Notes: generated by a model not told the origin, from the letters alone. A stretch of 64,000 nt of DNA from Verrucomicrobiales bacterium (GCA_029213195.1 JARGNI010000003.1:62001-126000), one strand, 5' to 3'; counted from the stretch's first letter, positions 34,273-44,421 are shown. Numbers and translations are program-made.

Positions 34273-35295
34273 GTGACTGATCCCATTCCGACAGATCCTT
34301 CCGACCTACCCACCCAGGAGTTCGAGAAAAGTCTGCGCCCGCCGGACTTTGCCGAATTTTGCGGCCAGGCGAAGGTGAAGGAGCGCCTCATGCTGATGGT
34401 GGAGGCGGCAAAACAACGGGACGACGCCCTTGATCACGTACTGCTCTGCGGACCTCCAGGCCTTGGGAAAACGACCCTCGCCCACATCCTTTGTCGCGCT
34501 TTCGGGAGCGAGATTCATATCACGAGTGGCCCCCAGATTGAAAAGGCGGGAGATCTCGCCGGGATTCTCACCAACGTCCAGCACGGTGATTTTCTCTTTA
34601 TCGACGAGATCCACCGTCTTCATCCGGCCATCGAGGAGTATCTCTACCCCGCGATGGAGGACTACAAACTGGACATCATCATCGATCAGGGTCCGAATGC
34701 GCGATCGATTTCTCTGTCTCTCCCGAAGTTCACCCTGATCGGAGCCACGACCAAGGCGGGAATGCTGACTCGTCCGTTACTTTCTCGATTCGGGATCACC
34801 AATCGACTCGATTACTACTCCCCCGAGGAACTGGTCACCATCATCCAGCGTTCGGCCTCCCTACTCAACGTCCCGATCGAAGAACCAGGCGCTCTCGAGA
34901 TTGGAGCACGCAGTCGAGGAACTCCTCGGATCGCCAACGGGCTGCTGCGGTGGGTTCGAGACTATGCCCAGGTCCGAGCCAACAACGTTATTACCCAGAA
35001 AGTCGCCACCGACGCCCTCGCCATGCTCGATATCGATGAGGATGGATTGGATGAGATGGACAAACGCATTCTTGAGGCAGTCGTTTTCAAATATGGAGGT
35101 GGGCCAGTCGGGATCAACTCCATCGCGGTCGCAGTAGGAGAAGACGAAGCAACCATCAACGAAGTCTACGAGCCTTTCTTGATTCTGAAAGGGTTTCTCA
35201 AGAGGACACCGCGGGGAAGGTCTGCGCTCCCGCCCGCTTACGAGAAACTTGGCGTCCGTCCACCGGACCCCTCCACCCAGCAAGAGCTGCTCTAA
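34273..35295 (+). CDS. ruvB: Holliday junction branch migration helicase RuvB
   Basis: A 340-residue AAA+ ATPase that drives branch migration of Holliday junctions as two hexamers on RuvA. It has Walker [11 protein letters not shown] (about 60-69), Walker B FIDEIHRL, sensor 1 IGATTKAG, the arginine finger in LLSRFG, the [19 protein letters not shown] sensor 2 region, and a winged helix ([29 protein letters not shown]). Length is normal. The start is GTG 34273. ruvA and ruvC are not adjacent. It is followed 21 bp later by a small membrane protein gene, possibly in the same transcript. Confidence 0.98.
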   Translation: MTDPIPTDPSDLPTQEFEKSLRPPDFAEFCGQAKVKERLMLMVEAAKQRDDALDHVLLCGPPGLGKTTLAHILCRAFGSEIHITSGPQIEKAGDLAGILTNVQHGDFLFIDEIHRLHPAIEEYLYPAMEDYKLDIIIDQGPNARSISLSLPKFTLIGATTKAGMLTRPLLSRFGITNRLDYYSPEELVTIIQRSASLLNVPIEEPGALEIGARSRGTPRIANGLLRWVRDYAQVRANNVITQKVATDALAMLDIDEDGLDEMDKRILEAVVFKYGGGPVGINSIAVAVGEDEATINEVYEPFLILKGFLKRTPRGRSALPPAYEKLGVRPPDPSTQQELL

Positions 35296-35316
35296 TACCA
35301 AGATCTCACCCAAGTC

Positions 35317-36024
35317 ATGAGTGAATTCATCATCCAGACTGAACAGCTGCTTTCCGCATTTGGAGATGCAGAATATCGCTACCTCCTGATCGAGCCCCTG
35401 ATCTTCTACGGAATTCTCATCGGAGTCGTCATGCTGATCGTCGCCCATTTCATGAAGAAGCCGAAGATCCAGATGGCCGCTCTCATCGTCGTCGGCATCT
35501 CCGCTCTGGCCCACGTCCCCTACAAAGAAGCGCGTCTGGCTGCCCAACCTCGGATCGAACAGGTCTACAAGATCAGTTCACCGGCACGGGTGAAAGGCTT
35601 CAAGGAGAATACCCAGGCCTGGGTGGCCGCCTCATGGAAATTCCGGCTCCTCATCCTCACGACTGCTCTCGCCGTCATGGTAGGCGTCAATACCAATCGC
35701 GTCGGATTTGCTCTCGGCATCCTGACGGCATTTCTCGGGCTGCTCTCCACCAAGACGGCCGTGTGGCTGCACTACCAGGATGCCATTGCCTACCATCCAA
35801 ATTTGAAGCAGCACGTCGCTCCCATCGATCAAAGGGAAAAATCCGTCCAGCCGAGTCCACCCAAAACCCGGGTGACGGTTCCGGCGGGATCGGTAAGCCC
35901 TCCGCCTCCGAGTTCCCCCCCACCGGCTGCATATCCTCAATACACGCCCTCGACGGGGCGCATCTCTCCTCCGCCCCCGGCTCCAGGGTCCGGACCACGA
36001 CCGCGGAGCGTGAAACCGCTGTAG
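35317..36024 (+). CDS. Membrane protein with proline-rich cytoplasmic or periplasmic tail
   Basis: A 235-residue protein I do not recognise. Four hydrophobic segments are visible: PLIFYGILIGVVMLIVAHF (28-46), MAALIVVGISALAHV (53-67), LLILTTALAVMVGV (111-124) and VGFALGILTAFLGLL (129-143). The last 80 residues are proline-rich and low-complexity (PPPPSSPPPAAYPQY, ISPPPPAPGSGP). It follows ruvB by 21 bp and converges on the PhoD-like phosphatase gene. The start ATG 35317 is the first in frame. Confidence 0.6.
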   Translation: MSEFIIQTEQLLSAFGDAEYRYLLIEPLIFYGILIGVVMLIVAHFMKKPKIQMAALIVVGISALAHVPYKEARLAAQPRIEQVYKISSPARVKGFKENTQAWVAASWKFRLLILTTALAVMVGVNTNRVGFALGILTAFLGLLSTKTAVWLHYQDAIAYHPNLKQHVAPIDQREKSVQPSPPKTRVTVPAGSVSPPPPSSPPPAAYPQYTPSTGRISPPPPAPGSGPRPRSVKPL

Positions 36025-36058
36025 CAAAAAGAAGAGCGAAGCAGAAGAGTTCGGAATC

Positions 36059-37144
36059 CTACTTTCCGAACGGAGCCGGAAAGGAATCGACGACGTTTCC
36101 TTCGATATCCCGAAGCTCCATCGTGACGACTTGTCGTGACCAGTCGATTTGGAGCAGCCCGAAATTGCGACTCTGGAAATTGGTCTTCCCGACCCGATGG
36201 CGATTGACCTCTCCACGACGACCGCCTCCCGCATTGGTCAATCCACTGGAAGTCAGTTCATAGACCGGGAAGCCGGGAGAAAGCGGATCCTCAGTACTGA
36301 GTGCCATGATTTCCCCCATGTGACGGTCTCCGCTGACGAAGATCACGGGGCCAGTTTCTTTCTTCGCAAGAAGTTCGAGAAGACGCCTTCTTTCGACAGG
36401 GAAATTTTCCCACCTCTCCCATCGATGATCCTGGGGCAACACCTGGATACTGCTTCCGATGATGCGAAGGGCCGCCGGCTCCGAGAGCTGCTTCGCCAGC
36501 CAATCCCATTGCTCTGTTCCTAAAATCGTGGCTTCGGGATCCCAATTCTCGCTGTAGGGCCCATCGGCAGATCGGTTCGGCAGCTTTCTCGGGGCATCCC
36601 GAAAGTATCGAGTGTCGAGAAGGAGGACCTGCACTCTCTGCCCGCCTGCTCCCGGGAAATAGTGAACCGAATAAATTCCTTCTCTCTTCCGCGAAGGAGA
36701 ATCGACAGGAGTGCGAAAGAATTCGTGAAAGACCTCGGCGGCTTCTTTTCGCTTCGGATATTCTTTTCCCCCATCATTCACGCCGTAGTCGTGATCGTCC
36801 CAAGTCCCGAGAATGGGACAAGTTTCGCGAAGCTTCGCAAACCCGGGTTTCTCTGCCAACTTCTGGTAGGCCGCTCGCATTTCCTCCATGTCTTCGGTGT
36901 CCGCATAGACGTTGTCGCCGAGAAAAAGAAAGAGGTCGGGTGACTCTGCGAGTATGGAATCCCAGATCTCTTGCTTCCTGTCCTGGTTTGCGCATGACCC
37001 CAGTGCAATCCGAGTCACGACCTTTGCTCCTGGAACTTCCGCCCTTGCCTGCGGCAACAGGCAATCCCAGGAAAACGAGGCCACCATAAGCGCCGCAACG
37101 ACAAGCTTCGGGAGACGGCAAACTGGTCCACGGCCATCCATCAT
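36059..37144 (-). CDS. PhoD-like alkaline phosphatase/metallophosphatase
   Basis: A 361-residue exported protein of the PhoD-like phosphatase family, binuclear metal enzymes that hydrolyse phosphomono- or diesters outside the cytoplasm. The signal peptide is PKLVVAALMVASFSWDCLLP with cleavage near ARA. Metal-site motifs are FLFLGDNVYAD, LGTWDDHDYGVNDGG and FVSGDRHMGEIMAL; TRIALGSCANQ opens the domain. ATG 37144 is favoured over 37186 because it places the charged n-region (DGRGPVCRLPK) just before the hydrophobic core. It is divergent from glnD. Confidence 0.85.
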   Translation of the reverse strand: MMDGRGPVCRLPKLVVAALMVASFSWDCLLPQARAEVPGAKVVTRIALGSCANQDRKQEIWDSILAESPDLFLFLGDNVYADTEDMEEMRAAYQKLAEKPGFAKLRETCPILGTWDDHDYGVNDGGKEYPKRKEAAEVFHEFFRTPVDSPSRKREGIYSVHYFPGAGGQRVQVLLLDTRYFRDAPRKLPNRSADGPYSENWDPEATILGTEQWDWLAKQLSEPAALRIIGSSIQVLPQDHRWERWENFPVERRRLLELLAKKETGPVIFVSGDRHMGEIMALSTEDPLSPGFPVYELTSSGLTNAGGGRRGEVNRHRVGKTNFQSRNFGLLQIDWSRQVVTMELRDIEGNVVDSFPAPFGK

Positions 37145-37266
37145 CAGATCTCTCGATGATTTCCAGATGTTAGGAGTCATTCTCATACTTGCAAGCTAGC
37201 GTGGCATTGGGATTGCGACACAAATTGTTTTCGCAATCCCCTCGAACGTGTTGTAACTCCGATGCC

Positions 37267-40074
37267 ATGCCCTCCTCTCACTCCATCGACCAGGAACGCC
37301 AGCAGGAAGATGAGCGCCTGACCGAGCTAAAGGCCTCCTCGGGCAAGTCCTCTCGACTGACGATCTATCGCGAGTTCCTCAAGTCGGGGCGAAGAACCAT
37401 TCGAGAACTTCACCGGGGTGGAGCAAGCGGTATGGAGATCGCTCGAAAGCGATCCGCCCTGATGGACTCGCTCCTGGCAGATGTTTTCCACGAGTTTCTC
37501 GAGGAGACCCGTGCCGTGGAAAAAACGGGGGACGAAACCCCGATCACCCTGGTCGCCAGTGGAGGCTATGGGCGAGGACACCTCAACCCAGGTAGCGACA
37601 TCGACCTCCAGTTCCTCGTCCCGGGTTCGAGTCACAAGCTGGACGACAGTCTCAAGGAATTCGTCAATCAGTTCTCCCTTCTTCTCTTCGACCTTGGGCT
37701 GGACGTGAGCTACCCGATTCGCTCGATCAAGGAGGCCTGCAAGTTCGCGAACAAGGATCACCAGACCAAGACAACTCTTCTCGACGCCCGATTTATCGTG
37801 GGTGACAAGAAGCTGTTCGACAAATTCCAGAGTGAATTCTTCGAGCACTGCATCCGAGGGCACGAAAAAAGCTATCTCAGCGAGCGAAGCCGTGACATTC
37901 GAACGCGGCACAAAAAATACGGAGGCACGATCCATCTCCAGGAGCCCAATGTAAAAGAGGGATGTGGCGGGCTTCGAGACTACCACAATCTGATCTGGGT
38001 GCTCTGGGTGCTTCGGGAATCGCGCGACCTCAAGGCTCTGATCGAAGAAGGGCGGCTTACCCAGATCGCATACGACGAGATCATGGAGGCCTTCGAGTTC
38101 CTCCTCCAGGTTCGAAACGAACTTCACTATTCTCAGAAAGGGCGGGCTGGTGACATCCTGACATTGCGCTTGCAGGGAGTCGTCGCCACGAATCTCAAGA
38201 TCCCGGGTAAGAACATTCTTCGGAAGAGTGAGACCTTCATGCGGGATTACTATCGGCACACCAAGAATCTCTTTCACCACAGCACCTCCCTGATGCAGAG
38301 CTTCGAACTCGAGGTGGTCGGCGATGACACGAAACGAATTCCTGTTTTCAATTTCCTCGCTCGCCAGGCCACCGACGAGGAAATTTTCGACGGCTTCTAT
38401 TCTCGGGGAGGTCTCATCTATCCGGAGCACGACGACATCTTCAAGGAGGATCCGAAGCGGCTGATGCGGTTCTTCCTGCACACCCAAAGAAGACATCTTC
38501 GTACGAGCCCGGATATTCGTCGACTCTTCAAACTGAACTGGAACCTCATAGACGGGAACTTCCGCCGAAACCGTTCCAATCGCGAAACCTTCGAAGAAAT
38601 CCTGCAGAACCGAGGACAGGTCGCTCACATCCTCCGGAGAATGCATCGAAACGGATTTCTCGGAAGATATATCCCGGAATTCGGGAAACTGACCGACCTC
38701 GTCCAACATGAATTTTTTCATCGCTACTCCGCCGACGAGCACACCCTGCGCTGCATCGACGTCCTCGACAGCCTGATCCACTCGGACAACCCCAAGGAGA
38801 AATTCTTCCGGAAGATCTTCCAGGAGATGGAAGATCCGGTCGCGATGTATATCGCCCTTCTGATGCATGACACGGGTAGGTCGGAAGAAGTTCGCCATCA
38901 CGAGGATGCCAGCGCCATCCTCGCGGCCCAGGTCTGCAAACGCCTGCGATACACAGGACATCGCCTCAAGATGATCATGTTTCTCGTTGATCATCACCTG
39001 ACCTTCTGGAGAACCGCCACGACCAAGGACATCAGCGATCCGAACACCGTGGCGGACTTCGCCGGAGCAGTCAAAAACCCCTCATGGATGGAGGCCCTGC
39101 ACCTTTTCACCTACGTCGACTCGAACGGGACGAATGAGGAGGCATGGAACGATTGGAAGGCCTCCCTGATGAAACAACTCCACCGCTCGACCGACTCCTT
39201 CTTCTCGGATCGAAAATCTTTCCAGGAGCAGTTCAATCGTCCGACCGCGGAAACCAAGAACCGCGTCATCTCCAGACTCCCCGAATCCTACCAGGAAGAG
39301 ATCGAAGCGCACTTTCAGTCCATGCCGGAACGGTACTTTCGGCATCGTGGTTCCACCAGCATTGTGCGTCACATCAAACTTTTCCGACGGTTCTTCAAAT
39401 CGGTCCACCGGAGCACCCACGAAAGCCTCGTTCCCAAGCTGGGATGGGAAGCACGACCCGATGAGGGATACAGCCTGCTCGAGGTTGCAGGGTGGAACCG
39501 TCATCTTCTCCTTGCCAAGGTTGCGGGCGCCCTCGCGGCGAGAAACATCAACATTCTCTCCGCCGATCTATTCACCCGAAGTGATGATCTCGTCCTCGAT
39601 ATCTTCCGAGTCTGCACCTCGACCTTCAATCCCATCACGTCACCCAAGGAGATTGAGAGGATCCAGAAGTTGATGGACGAAGAATTCGGAATCAAGGAAT
39701 GCGACGTCGATTTTTCTGCCTTGATCGAAAAGCAGGAGGCTCCCTCGATCATCGAATCCGAACCACCGAACTTCGATATTCCCCAGCGGGTCTATCTTTC
39801 CAATCACGACGAGGAGGTCGCGACGGTGCTCGAGATCCAGGCCCAGGACCGAATCGGATTGCTTTACGACATCTTCACCGTCCTCGGAAAAATGAATGTC
39901 CAGGTCCTGCATGCCCGCATCAGCACCCAGGCCGGAGCAGCGATCGATCGATTTCATATCGTAGACGCCACGACCGAACAGAAACTGGAGGATGGCACGC
40001 AGCTCCAGAACCTTCGAGACGAAATCAAATCCTGCCTCGACTTCGAGACCACGATCGATCCGCTGATCGTCTAG
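37267..40074 (+). CDS. glnD: Bifunctional PII uridylyltransferase/uridylyl-removing enzyme
   Basis: A 935-residue nitrogen-status sensor that uridylylates PII when glutamine is low and removes UMP when glutamine is high. The nucleotidyltransferase domain shows VASGGYGRGHLNPGSDIDLQ (near residue 100), followed by the UTase-associated region (EGCGGLRDYHNLIWVLWVLR). The HD domain has MYIALLMHDTGRSEEVRHHE and FLVDHHLTFW. Two C-terminal ACT domains bind glutamine: YSLLEVAGWNRHLLLAKVAG and TVLEIQAQDRIGLLYDIFTV. ATG 37267 is chosen; a longer frame begins at 37189 within the PhoD promoter region. No glnB lies nearby. It converges on phoH. Confidence 0.93.
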   Translation: MPSSHSIDQERQQEDERLTELKASSGKSSRLTIYREFLKSGRRTIRELHRGGASGMEIARKRSALMDSLLADVFHEFLEETRAVEKTGDETPITLVASGGYGRGHLNPGSDIDLQFLVPGSSHKLDDSLKEFVNQFSLLLFDLGLDVSYPIRSIKEACKFANKDHQTKTTLLDARFIVGDKKLFDKFQSEFFEHCIRGHEKSYLSERSRDIRTRHKKYGGTIHLQEPNVKEGCGGLRDYHNLIWVLWVLRESRDLKALIEEGRLTQIAYDEIMEAFEFLLQVRNELHYSQKGRAGDILTLRLQGVVATNLKIPGKNILRKSETFMRDYYRHTKNLFHHSTSLMQSFELEVVGDDTKRIPVFNFLARQATDEEIFDGFYSRGGLIYPEHDDIFKEDPKRLMRFFLHTQRRHLRTSPDIRRLFKLNWNLIDGNFRRNRSNRETFEEILQNRGQVAHILRRMHRNGFLGRYIPEFGKLTDLVQHEFFHRYSADEHTLRCIDVLDSLIHSDNPKEKFFRKIFQEMEDPVAMYIALLMHDTGRSEEVRHHEDASAILAAQVCKRLRYTGHRLKMIMFLVDHHLTFWRTATTKDISDPNTVADFAGAVKNPSWMEALHLFTYVDSNGTNEEAWNDWKASLMKQLHRSTDSFFSDRKSFQEQFNRPTAETKNRVISRLPESYQEEIEAHFQSMPERYFRHRGSTSIVRHIKLFRRFFKSVHRSTHESLVPKLGWEARPDEGYSLLEVAGWNRHLLLAKVAGALAARNINILSADLFTRSDDLVLDIFRVCTSTFNPITSPKEIERIQKLMDEEFGIKECDVDFSALIEKQEAPSIIESEPPNFDIPQRVYLSNHDEEVATVLEIQAQDRIGLLYDIFTVLGKMNVQVLHARISTQAGAAIDRFHIVDATTEQKLEDGTQLQNLRDEIKSCLDFETTIDPLIV

Positions 40075-40146
40075 ACTGTCGACCCAATGCCGAGCGACCC
40101 GGGCGAACTCTCCCGGCGATTTCACCGACCAGGGTGGCGAGATCCG

Positions 40147-41133
40147 CTACTCCGATTCGCTCTGGGACCGTCCCTGGTCGTAGGCTTCGATGATTCGGGC
40201 GACGACAGGGTGCCTCACCACATCGTCCTTGGAAAAGTGCGTGAATGAAACCCCTTCGATCCCGTGAAGCAATGACATCGCTTCGAGGAGCCCGGACTTG
40301 GATTTGGGGCGGAGATCAATCTGCGAGGGATCGCCCGTGACGACGCACTTCGACTCCTCGCCCAGCCTCGTGAGAAACATCAGCATTTGTTCCCGGCTCG
40401 CATTCTGGGCTTCGTCGAGGATGACACAGGCGCGATTGAGAGTCCGCCCCCGCATGTAGGCCAGGGGAGCAATCTCGATCAGGTTCTTCTCCGCGTATTT
40501 CACCGCCTCCGAAGCATCGAGCATATCGCTCATGGCATCATAGAGTGGTCGGAGATAAGGCAGGACTTTCTCTTCAAGAGCTCCAGGAAGAAACCCGAGT
40601 GCTTCGCCCGCTTCCACCGCAGGTCGTGTCAGCATGATCCGATCGATCTTGCGATTCTTGAGAAGATCGAGCGCATACGCCATCGCGAGATAGGTCTTCC
40701 CCGTTCCGGCAGGACCGACGCCGAAAGATACGTCGTGAGCATCCAGCGCCTGGAGATACTCTTTCTGAGTCTGCGTCCGCGGGGTCACTGCGGGTTTCCC
40801 CCCTCCGGTAAGAAGCTGGAAATCGAACAGATCACTGACTCCATTCCCGGGCGACTCGCTTTCCTGATTCATACCTAGTTTTGCCGAATTCACTGCGTAG
40901 CGAAACGAATGCGGAGATATGGGTCCACCTCGACGTCGAGCTCTTTCCAGATCTTCGAAGAGCGCAGCTCCTCTCTCGACGGCGGGGGCTTCGCCCTGCA
41001 ACTTCACCCAACTGTCTCGAGTCGTGACCTGCAGAGACAAGGCCGATTCCAGCTCTCGGAGCAGTCCCACATCGTCCGCAAAGAGACTGTGGAGAAAATG
41101 GGGACTCTCAAATTCGAAGGTCTTTTCCAACAT
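40147..41133 (-). CDS. phoH: PhoH family ATPase
   Basis: A 328-residue PhoH-like protein (PhoH/YbeZ type), a cytoplasmic P-loop ATPase thought to act in RNA or ribosome metabolism. Walker A is VGPAGTGKTYLAMAYAL, followed by ILTRPAVEAGE-like IMLTRPAVEAGEALGFLPG, YMRGRTLNRACVILDEAQNA (Walker B) and CVVTGDPSQIDLRP. The N terminus (FESPHFLHSLFADDVGLLRE, LQVTTRDSWVKLQG) has the KH-like element usual for this branch. The start is 41133 or the preceding ATG 41136. In many genomes phoH precedes ybeY; here that neighbour is absent and two small envelope genes lie upstream. Confidence 0.94.
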   Translation of the reverse strand: MLEKTFEFESPHFLHSLFADDVGLLRELESALSLQVTTRDSWVKLQGEAPAVERGAALFEDLERARRRGGPISPHSFRYAVNSAKLGMNQESESPGNGVSDLFDFQLLTGGGKPAVTPRTQTQKEYLQALDAHDVSFGVGPAGTGKTYLAMAYALDLLKNRKIDRIMLTRPAVEAGEALGFLPGALEEKVLPYLRPLYDAMSDMLDASEAVKYAEKNLIEIAPLAYMRGRTLNRACVILDEAQNASREQMLMFLTRLGEESKCVVTGDPSQIDLRPKSKSGLLEAMSLLHGIEGVSFTHFSKDDVVRHPVVARIIEAYDQGRSQSESE

Positions 41134-41191
41134 CATGGAGCGATGGAATACGACGCACGAACGCGAGGAGGTTCAAACGACGTCGAGTCTG

Positions 41192-41716
41192 CTAGCGATA
41201 GCCGTAGACTAATCCCCAGTCCACGGTGCCGGAAAACTCTCCGACGCCATCAACCGCATCGGCAAAGCCTTCTTCTGCTTTCTTGGCTGCCTCGGGATCG
41301 TACTGGGTCACGACGCGGATAAAGTAAGTCCCGGTCTTCTTGGGAAGAGCCCTTACCCCGGCAAAGGATCCTTTCGCAAAGGACTCGAGTCCCACGGAAT
41401 TCCCTTTGCTGTCGAAAATGTCGACCTTGATCGTCGCTCCAGGCCAACTCGTGCCACCCCAGAACCAATACTCATTGCCTCGGAAGAGCTGGTGTCTCAC
41501 CAGGAGCGGTTTCCCGGGCGCCACCTCGCCCGACCAGTTGTCCTCCCGGACTTCAAAGCCCTCCTCGACATAGGGCGTCGCCGCCTCGAGGGCGAGGGAG
41601 ATCGCTTCGTTGACAAAAGCCCAGCCGCGTTCACTGAGAACAATCAGAGACAAAGCTCCTGCAAAGAAGCACAGGCCCCGCCGCACGAGGGAATAGTTTT
41701 CGATCGATGAGATCAT
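41192..41716 (-). CDS. Secreted protein of unknown function
   Basis: A 174-residue protein with an N-terminal hydrophobic segment (GLCFFAGALSLIVLSERGWA, about 14-33). The mature part is beta-rich and contains WFWGGTSWPGATIKVDIFDS and a KKTGTYFIRVVTQYDPE segment that looks like a small immunoglobulin- or PPC-like sandwich. I cannot assign a family. It lies 9 bp downstream of the 290-residue exported protein gene and 55 bp upstream of phoH, so the three may be co-transcribed. Confidence 0.6.
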   Translation of the reverse strand: MISSIENYSLVRRGLCFFAGALSLIVLSERGWAFVNEAISLALEAATPYVEEGFEVREDNWSGEVAPGKPLLVRHQLFRGNEYWFWGGTSWPGATIKVDIFDSKGNSVGLESFAKGSFAGVRALPKKTGTYFIRVVTQYDPEAAKKAEEGFADAVDGVGEFSGTVDWGLVYGYR

Positions 41717-41725
41717 AAGTTTCGA

Positions 41726-42598
41726 TTAATTCTCGTCTGCACTTCCCACTTCTTCCTTCGAAAAATAGTATTGCTTCAACATGCCTTCGCTGATGTCGCG
41801 AAGTCCCAGGACATCCTCCTGCGAGACTGCCCCCTCCGAGACGATGATGGCTTCGAGCCGTGCCAGACCATTCGAAATCTCACGAATCTGGGGGGAAGTC
41901 TTCGAGGGGCCTTTCATCTCGTTCAGCATCTCGCGAAAGTGCGTGACCAGCGCAGGCTGATTCAACAACTCCGCCTTGTCCTCCCGATAGTCGTCTCCAA
42001 TGAATCGAGTCACGACATGGGTTCCACGAAGCCAGCCACCCAGGCTGACCAATCCCGAAAGCTCGGTATCGCGCAGGCTGTCCATGGTCTTGCGGACGGT
42101 CTGCTGGGTGCTGTCGAGTTCTTCCCGAACCTTCTCCCAATCTTTCTCACCCGCCGCTTCGATGATGGCAAGACTGTGAGGGCGAACCGCATTCGCCAAT
42201 CCCAGGGCCTGGGAAATCGTCAGCACCTCTCTGCCAATCTTCTGAATATCATCGGCACTCTTGGCCTGAACCGCAATGAAGCCCTCGCCGACGAGACTTC
42301 CGAAGGTCAGGGCCAGGATGGCACGCTCTCGAGCATTCCCGGCATTCTCCGGAATCTGAATGCCATTGCTCCAGTTCGGTTCGCCCAGCTTATCGAGCAC
42401 GGTAAAAATCTCGGCCGGAATCGGCACGACCACTTGGTCGACAATTTCTCCGGGAAAGTTTGTCAGATCGATTCTCTCCGGGACATCGGTTTTCGTTTCG
42501 TCCTGGGCGGAGAGGGAGAAAAGGGAGCCTGCACCCAGAACCAATCCGAGAGCCGGAACTCGGAAAAATCGAGTGATGGAGTATAGAGGATACATCAT
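41726..42598 (-). CDS. Exported alpha-helical protein of unknown function
   Basis: A 290-residue protein with a signal peptide (FFRVPALGLVLGAGSLFSLS, ending SAQ). The mature protein is mainly helical and acidic: ILALTFGSLVGEGFIAVQAK, VREELDSTQQTVRKTMDSLR and GLVSLGGWLRGTHVVTRFIG are the most distinctive stretches. I do not recognise a family. It is the first gene of a probable three-gene unit with the 174-residue secreted protein and phoH. ATG 42598 or 42595 serve equally as starts. Confidence 0.6.
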   Translation of the reverse strand: MMYPLYSITRFFRVPALGLVLGAGSLFSLSAQDETKTDVPERIDLTNFPGEIVDQVVVPIPAEIFTVLDKLGEPNWSNGIQIPENAGNARERAILALTFGSLVGEGFIAVQAKSADDIQKIGREVLTISQALGLANAVRPHSLAIIEAAGEKDWEKVREELDSTQQTVRKTMDSLRDTELSGLVSLGGWLRGTHVVTRFIGDDYREDKAELLNQPALVTHFREMLNEMKGPSKTSPQIREISNGLARLEAIIVSEGAVSQEDVLGLRDISEGMLKQYYFSKEEVGSADEN

Positions 42599-42696
42599 GG
42601 GGGTAGGAGAATATCGCAGAAATTGACCAAGTATCAATCTGACATCACTTCCGATTCCAGATGCTGTCGGTCGAGATTCTACTGGAGAAATTCGGG

Positions 42697-43656
42697 CTAG
42701 GACGCAGAAATTCGACGTCTCAGTCGATCACAATATTCACTCATCCGGTGGGCCGTGAGCCAGTCGGGAGGCCGCTGGAGTTCTCGATGAAGGGCGGCAC
42801 GGGAGAACGGCAGACGATCTTCCTCCTCGCGATCGAAGTCGTCCCTCCACTGCCCGTCAGGTTGCAACACCTTCGGAGCTACCCCGTGGGTCAGCACCCG
42901 ATCTCCCTGCCGCAAATCGGGAAGAGGCAGCCGTGGCACGACATCGGCCTCATTGACAATGCGCCAGATTTCCGTCGATTCCTGTAGGGTATGGAAAAGC
43001 TCGTTCGCTACTTTGGGAGCGCCGAAACTGCATACGAGGTCCGGTTCCGTGACTCCCGAGGCGAGGTTGGCAAGCGCCCCACCGAGAGAATGTCCCGTAA
43101 AGATCCAAGGGCGAGGGCAATCCTCCAACTCGGTGAGCAAGAGTGGCCAGACCCGTTTGAGCAGCACGTAGAAACCCGAGTGAACAAATCCGCCTTCGGG
43201 TTCCCCTTCGCGCCGAAACCGCCGCCAGCCATGAGGCCGGATCAGGGTATTCATGATCCACTGCCGAAGCTTGCTGGATCCTCGGAAACAGACAATCGCG
43301 CCAGGACGTCCATCACGGAACCGGTAGATCGAGGCGTGATTTCCACTCTTGTGGACGGACTTGATCTCCTCGAAGGGAGTCCGCTCTTCGAGAATCCTGG
43401 CCCGACGGGGAAGGCGCTCCTTCTTGTCCCTTCCGACCTCGATATGATCCGGTGTGTAGGCGAGTCGGCACAACTCCGCCATCCACCAGGCAAGAACGGG
43501 ATCGAAAGCATCCCAAGGCAGCTCAGGGGAACCAATTTCTTCCCAACCCTGAAAAAACGACTCCTCCGGATCGATGCCGAAGGCCCCATCCCATTCCGAG
43601 AGTCGAGCCTGAAAATCACGGTTCCACTCGCGTCGCTGTCGGTCCGAGTCGTTCAT
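42697..43656 (-). CDS. Class 3 lipase family protein
   Basis: A 319-residue alpha/beta hydrolase of the lipase class 3 family (PF01764 type). The nucleophile elbow is FTGHSLGGALANLAS (Ser in GHSLG). GAIVCFRGSSKLRQWIMNTL is the oxyanion-strand region, VCSFGAPKVANELF carries the Asp-side loop, and IVNEADVVPRLP precedes a His late in the domain (LTHGVAP). No signal peptide is visible, so it probably acts in the cytoplasm, unlike typical secreted fungal lipases. It lies 54 bp downstream of surE on the same strand. The substrate is unknown. Confidence 0.85.
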   Translation of the reverse strand: MNDSDRQRREWNRDFQARLSEWDGAFGIDPEESFFQGWEEIGSPELPWDAFDPVLAWWMAELCRLAYTPDHIEVGRDKKERLPRRARILEERTPFEEIKSVHKSGNHASIYRFRDGRPGAIVCFRGSSKLRQWIMNTLIRPHGWRRFRREGEPEGGFVHSGFYVLLKRVWPLLLTELEDCPRPWIFTGHSLGGALANLASGVTEPDLVCSFGAPKVANELFHTLQESTEIWRIVNEADVVPRLPLPDLRQGDRVLTHGVAPKVLQPDGQWRDDFDREEEDRLPFSRAALHRELQRPPDWLTAHRMSEYCDRLRRRISAS

Positions 43657-43710
43657 CCCCTCCCCCTAAGCTGCAGGCGAGCCAGAAAGCCCCGGGCAGT
43701 GGGCCGAGTC

Positions 43711-44421
43711 TCAGACGCTGGCCTGAGACACCGCGATATCGCCGCCAAAGCAGACATCGACATCGCTCCCCTCTCTCCGCGGTCTTTCGTGATAGTTTCC
43801 CACATACCGAACCTCAGTGTCTCCAATCTGCTCGTAGCCGACAAGCAAGGGATGCCGTTCCTGCGGACAAAAAACGACTTCAGGTTCTTTGTCCTCGGTC
43901 TCATTGTGAGGAAGGTTGACGGTCCAGAATTCCCCTGGGGAGAAATTCGTTCCGGGTTTCCCGTCGTCCGACAAATCCGCAAACGCCCGAATGCATCGCT
44001 CTCCCGCGATTGGCCAGTCGAGCGGCAATCCGCGTTTCATGAAATGCGAAAAAGCAATCCCCGGGATGCCCGCAAAGGCACCCTCCCGCACCGCAGCCAC
44101 CGTTCCCGAGATCACGAAATCGTGTCGTCCGAGGTTTCCTCCGTGATTGATTCCGGCAAAGATCCAGTCCGGTTTCTCCGGCATGAGGTGAGCTAGGGCG
44201 ATTCTCGTGCAATCCGCCGGAGTACCATGGATAGCAAAGGTGCGAGTATCCCGCTCTTCGTATCTCAGGGGGCTCGAGGTGGTGACGCGATGGCCGATCT
44301 CCGACATCTGGGAGGCAGGAGCTACTGTCCAGATTTCGTCAAAGAGCGGTTCACAAGCGGAACGGAGAGCGGCAAGGCCCTCGGCATCGATGCCATCGTC
44401 GTTGGTCAGGAGCAGTCTCAT
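43711..44421 (-). CDS. surE: 5'-nucleotidase SurE
   Basis: A 236-residue metal-dependent phosphatase acting on nucleoside 5'-monophosphates and related compounds. The N-terminal metal-site motif MRLLLTNDDGIDAEGLAAL (D8, D9) is intact, as are VAPASQMSEIGHRVT (metal-site Ser) and DWIFAGINHGGNLGRHDFV (metal-site Asn) with GTVAAVREGAFAGIPGIAFS. ATG 44421 is taken because the family starts exactly at this motif; the open frame reaches 44709 without similarity. It is divergent from psd across 80 bp and upstream of the lipase gene. Confidence 0.96.
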   Translation of the reverse strand: MRLLLTNDDGIDAEGLAALRSACEPLFDEIWTVAPASQMSEIGHRVTTSSPLRYEERDTRTFAIHGTPADCTRIALAHLMPEKPDWIFAGINHGGNLGRHDFVISGTVAAVREGAFAGIPGIAFSHFMKRGLPLDWPIAGERCIRAFADLSDDGKPGTNFSPGEFWTVNLPHNETEDKEPEVVFCPQERHPLLVGYEQIGDTEVRYVGNYHERPRREGSDVDVCFGGDIAVSQASV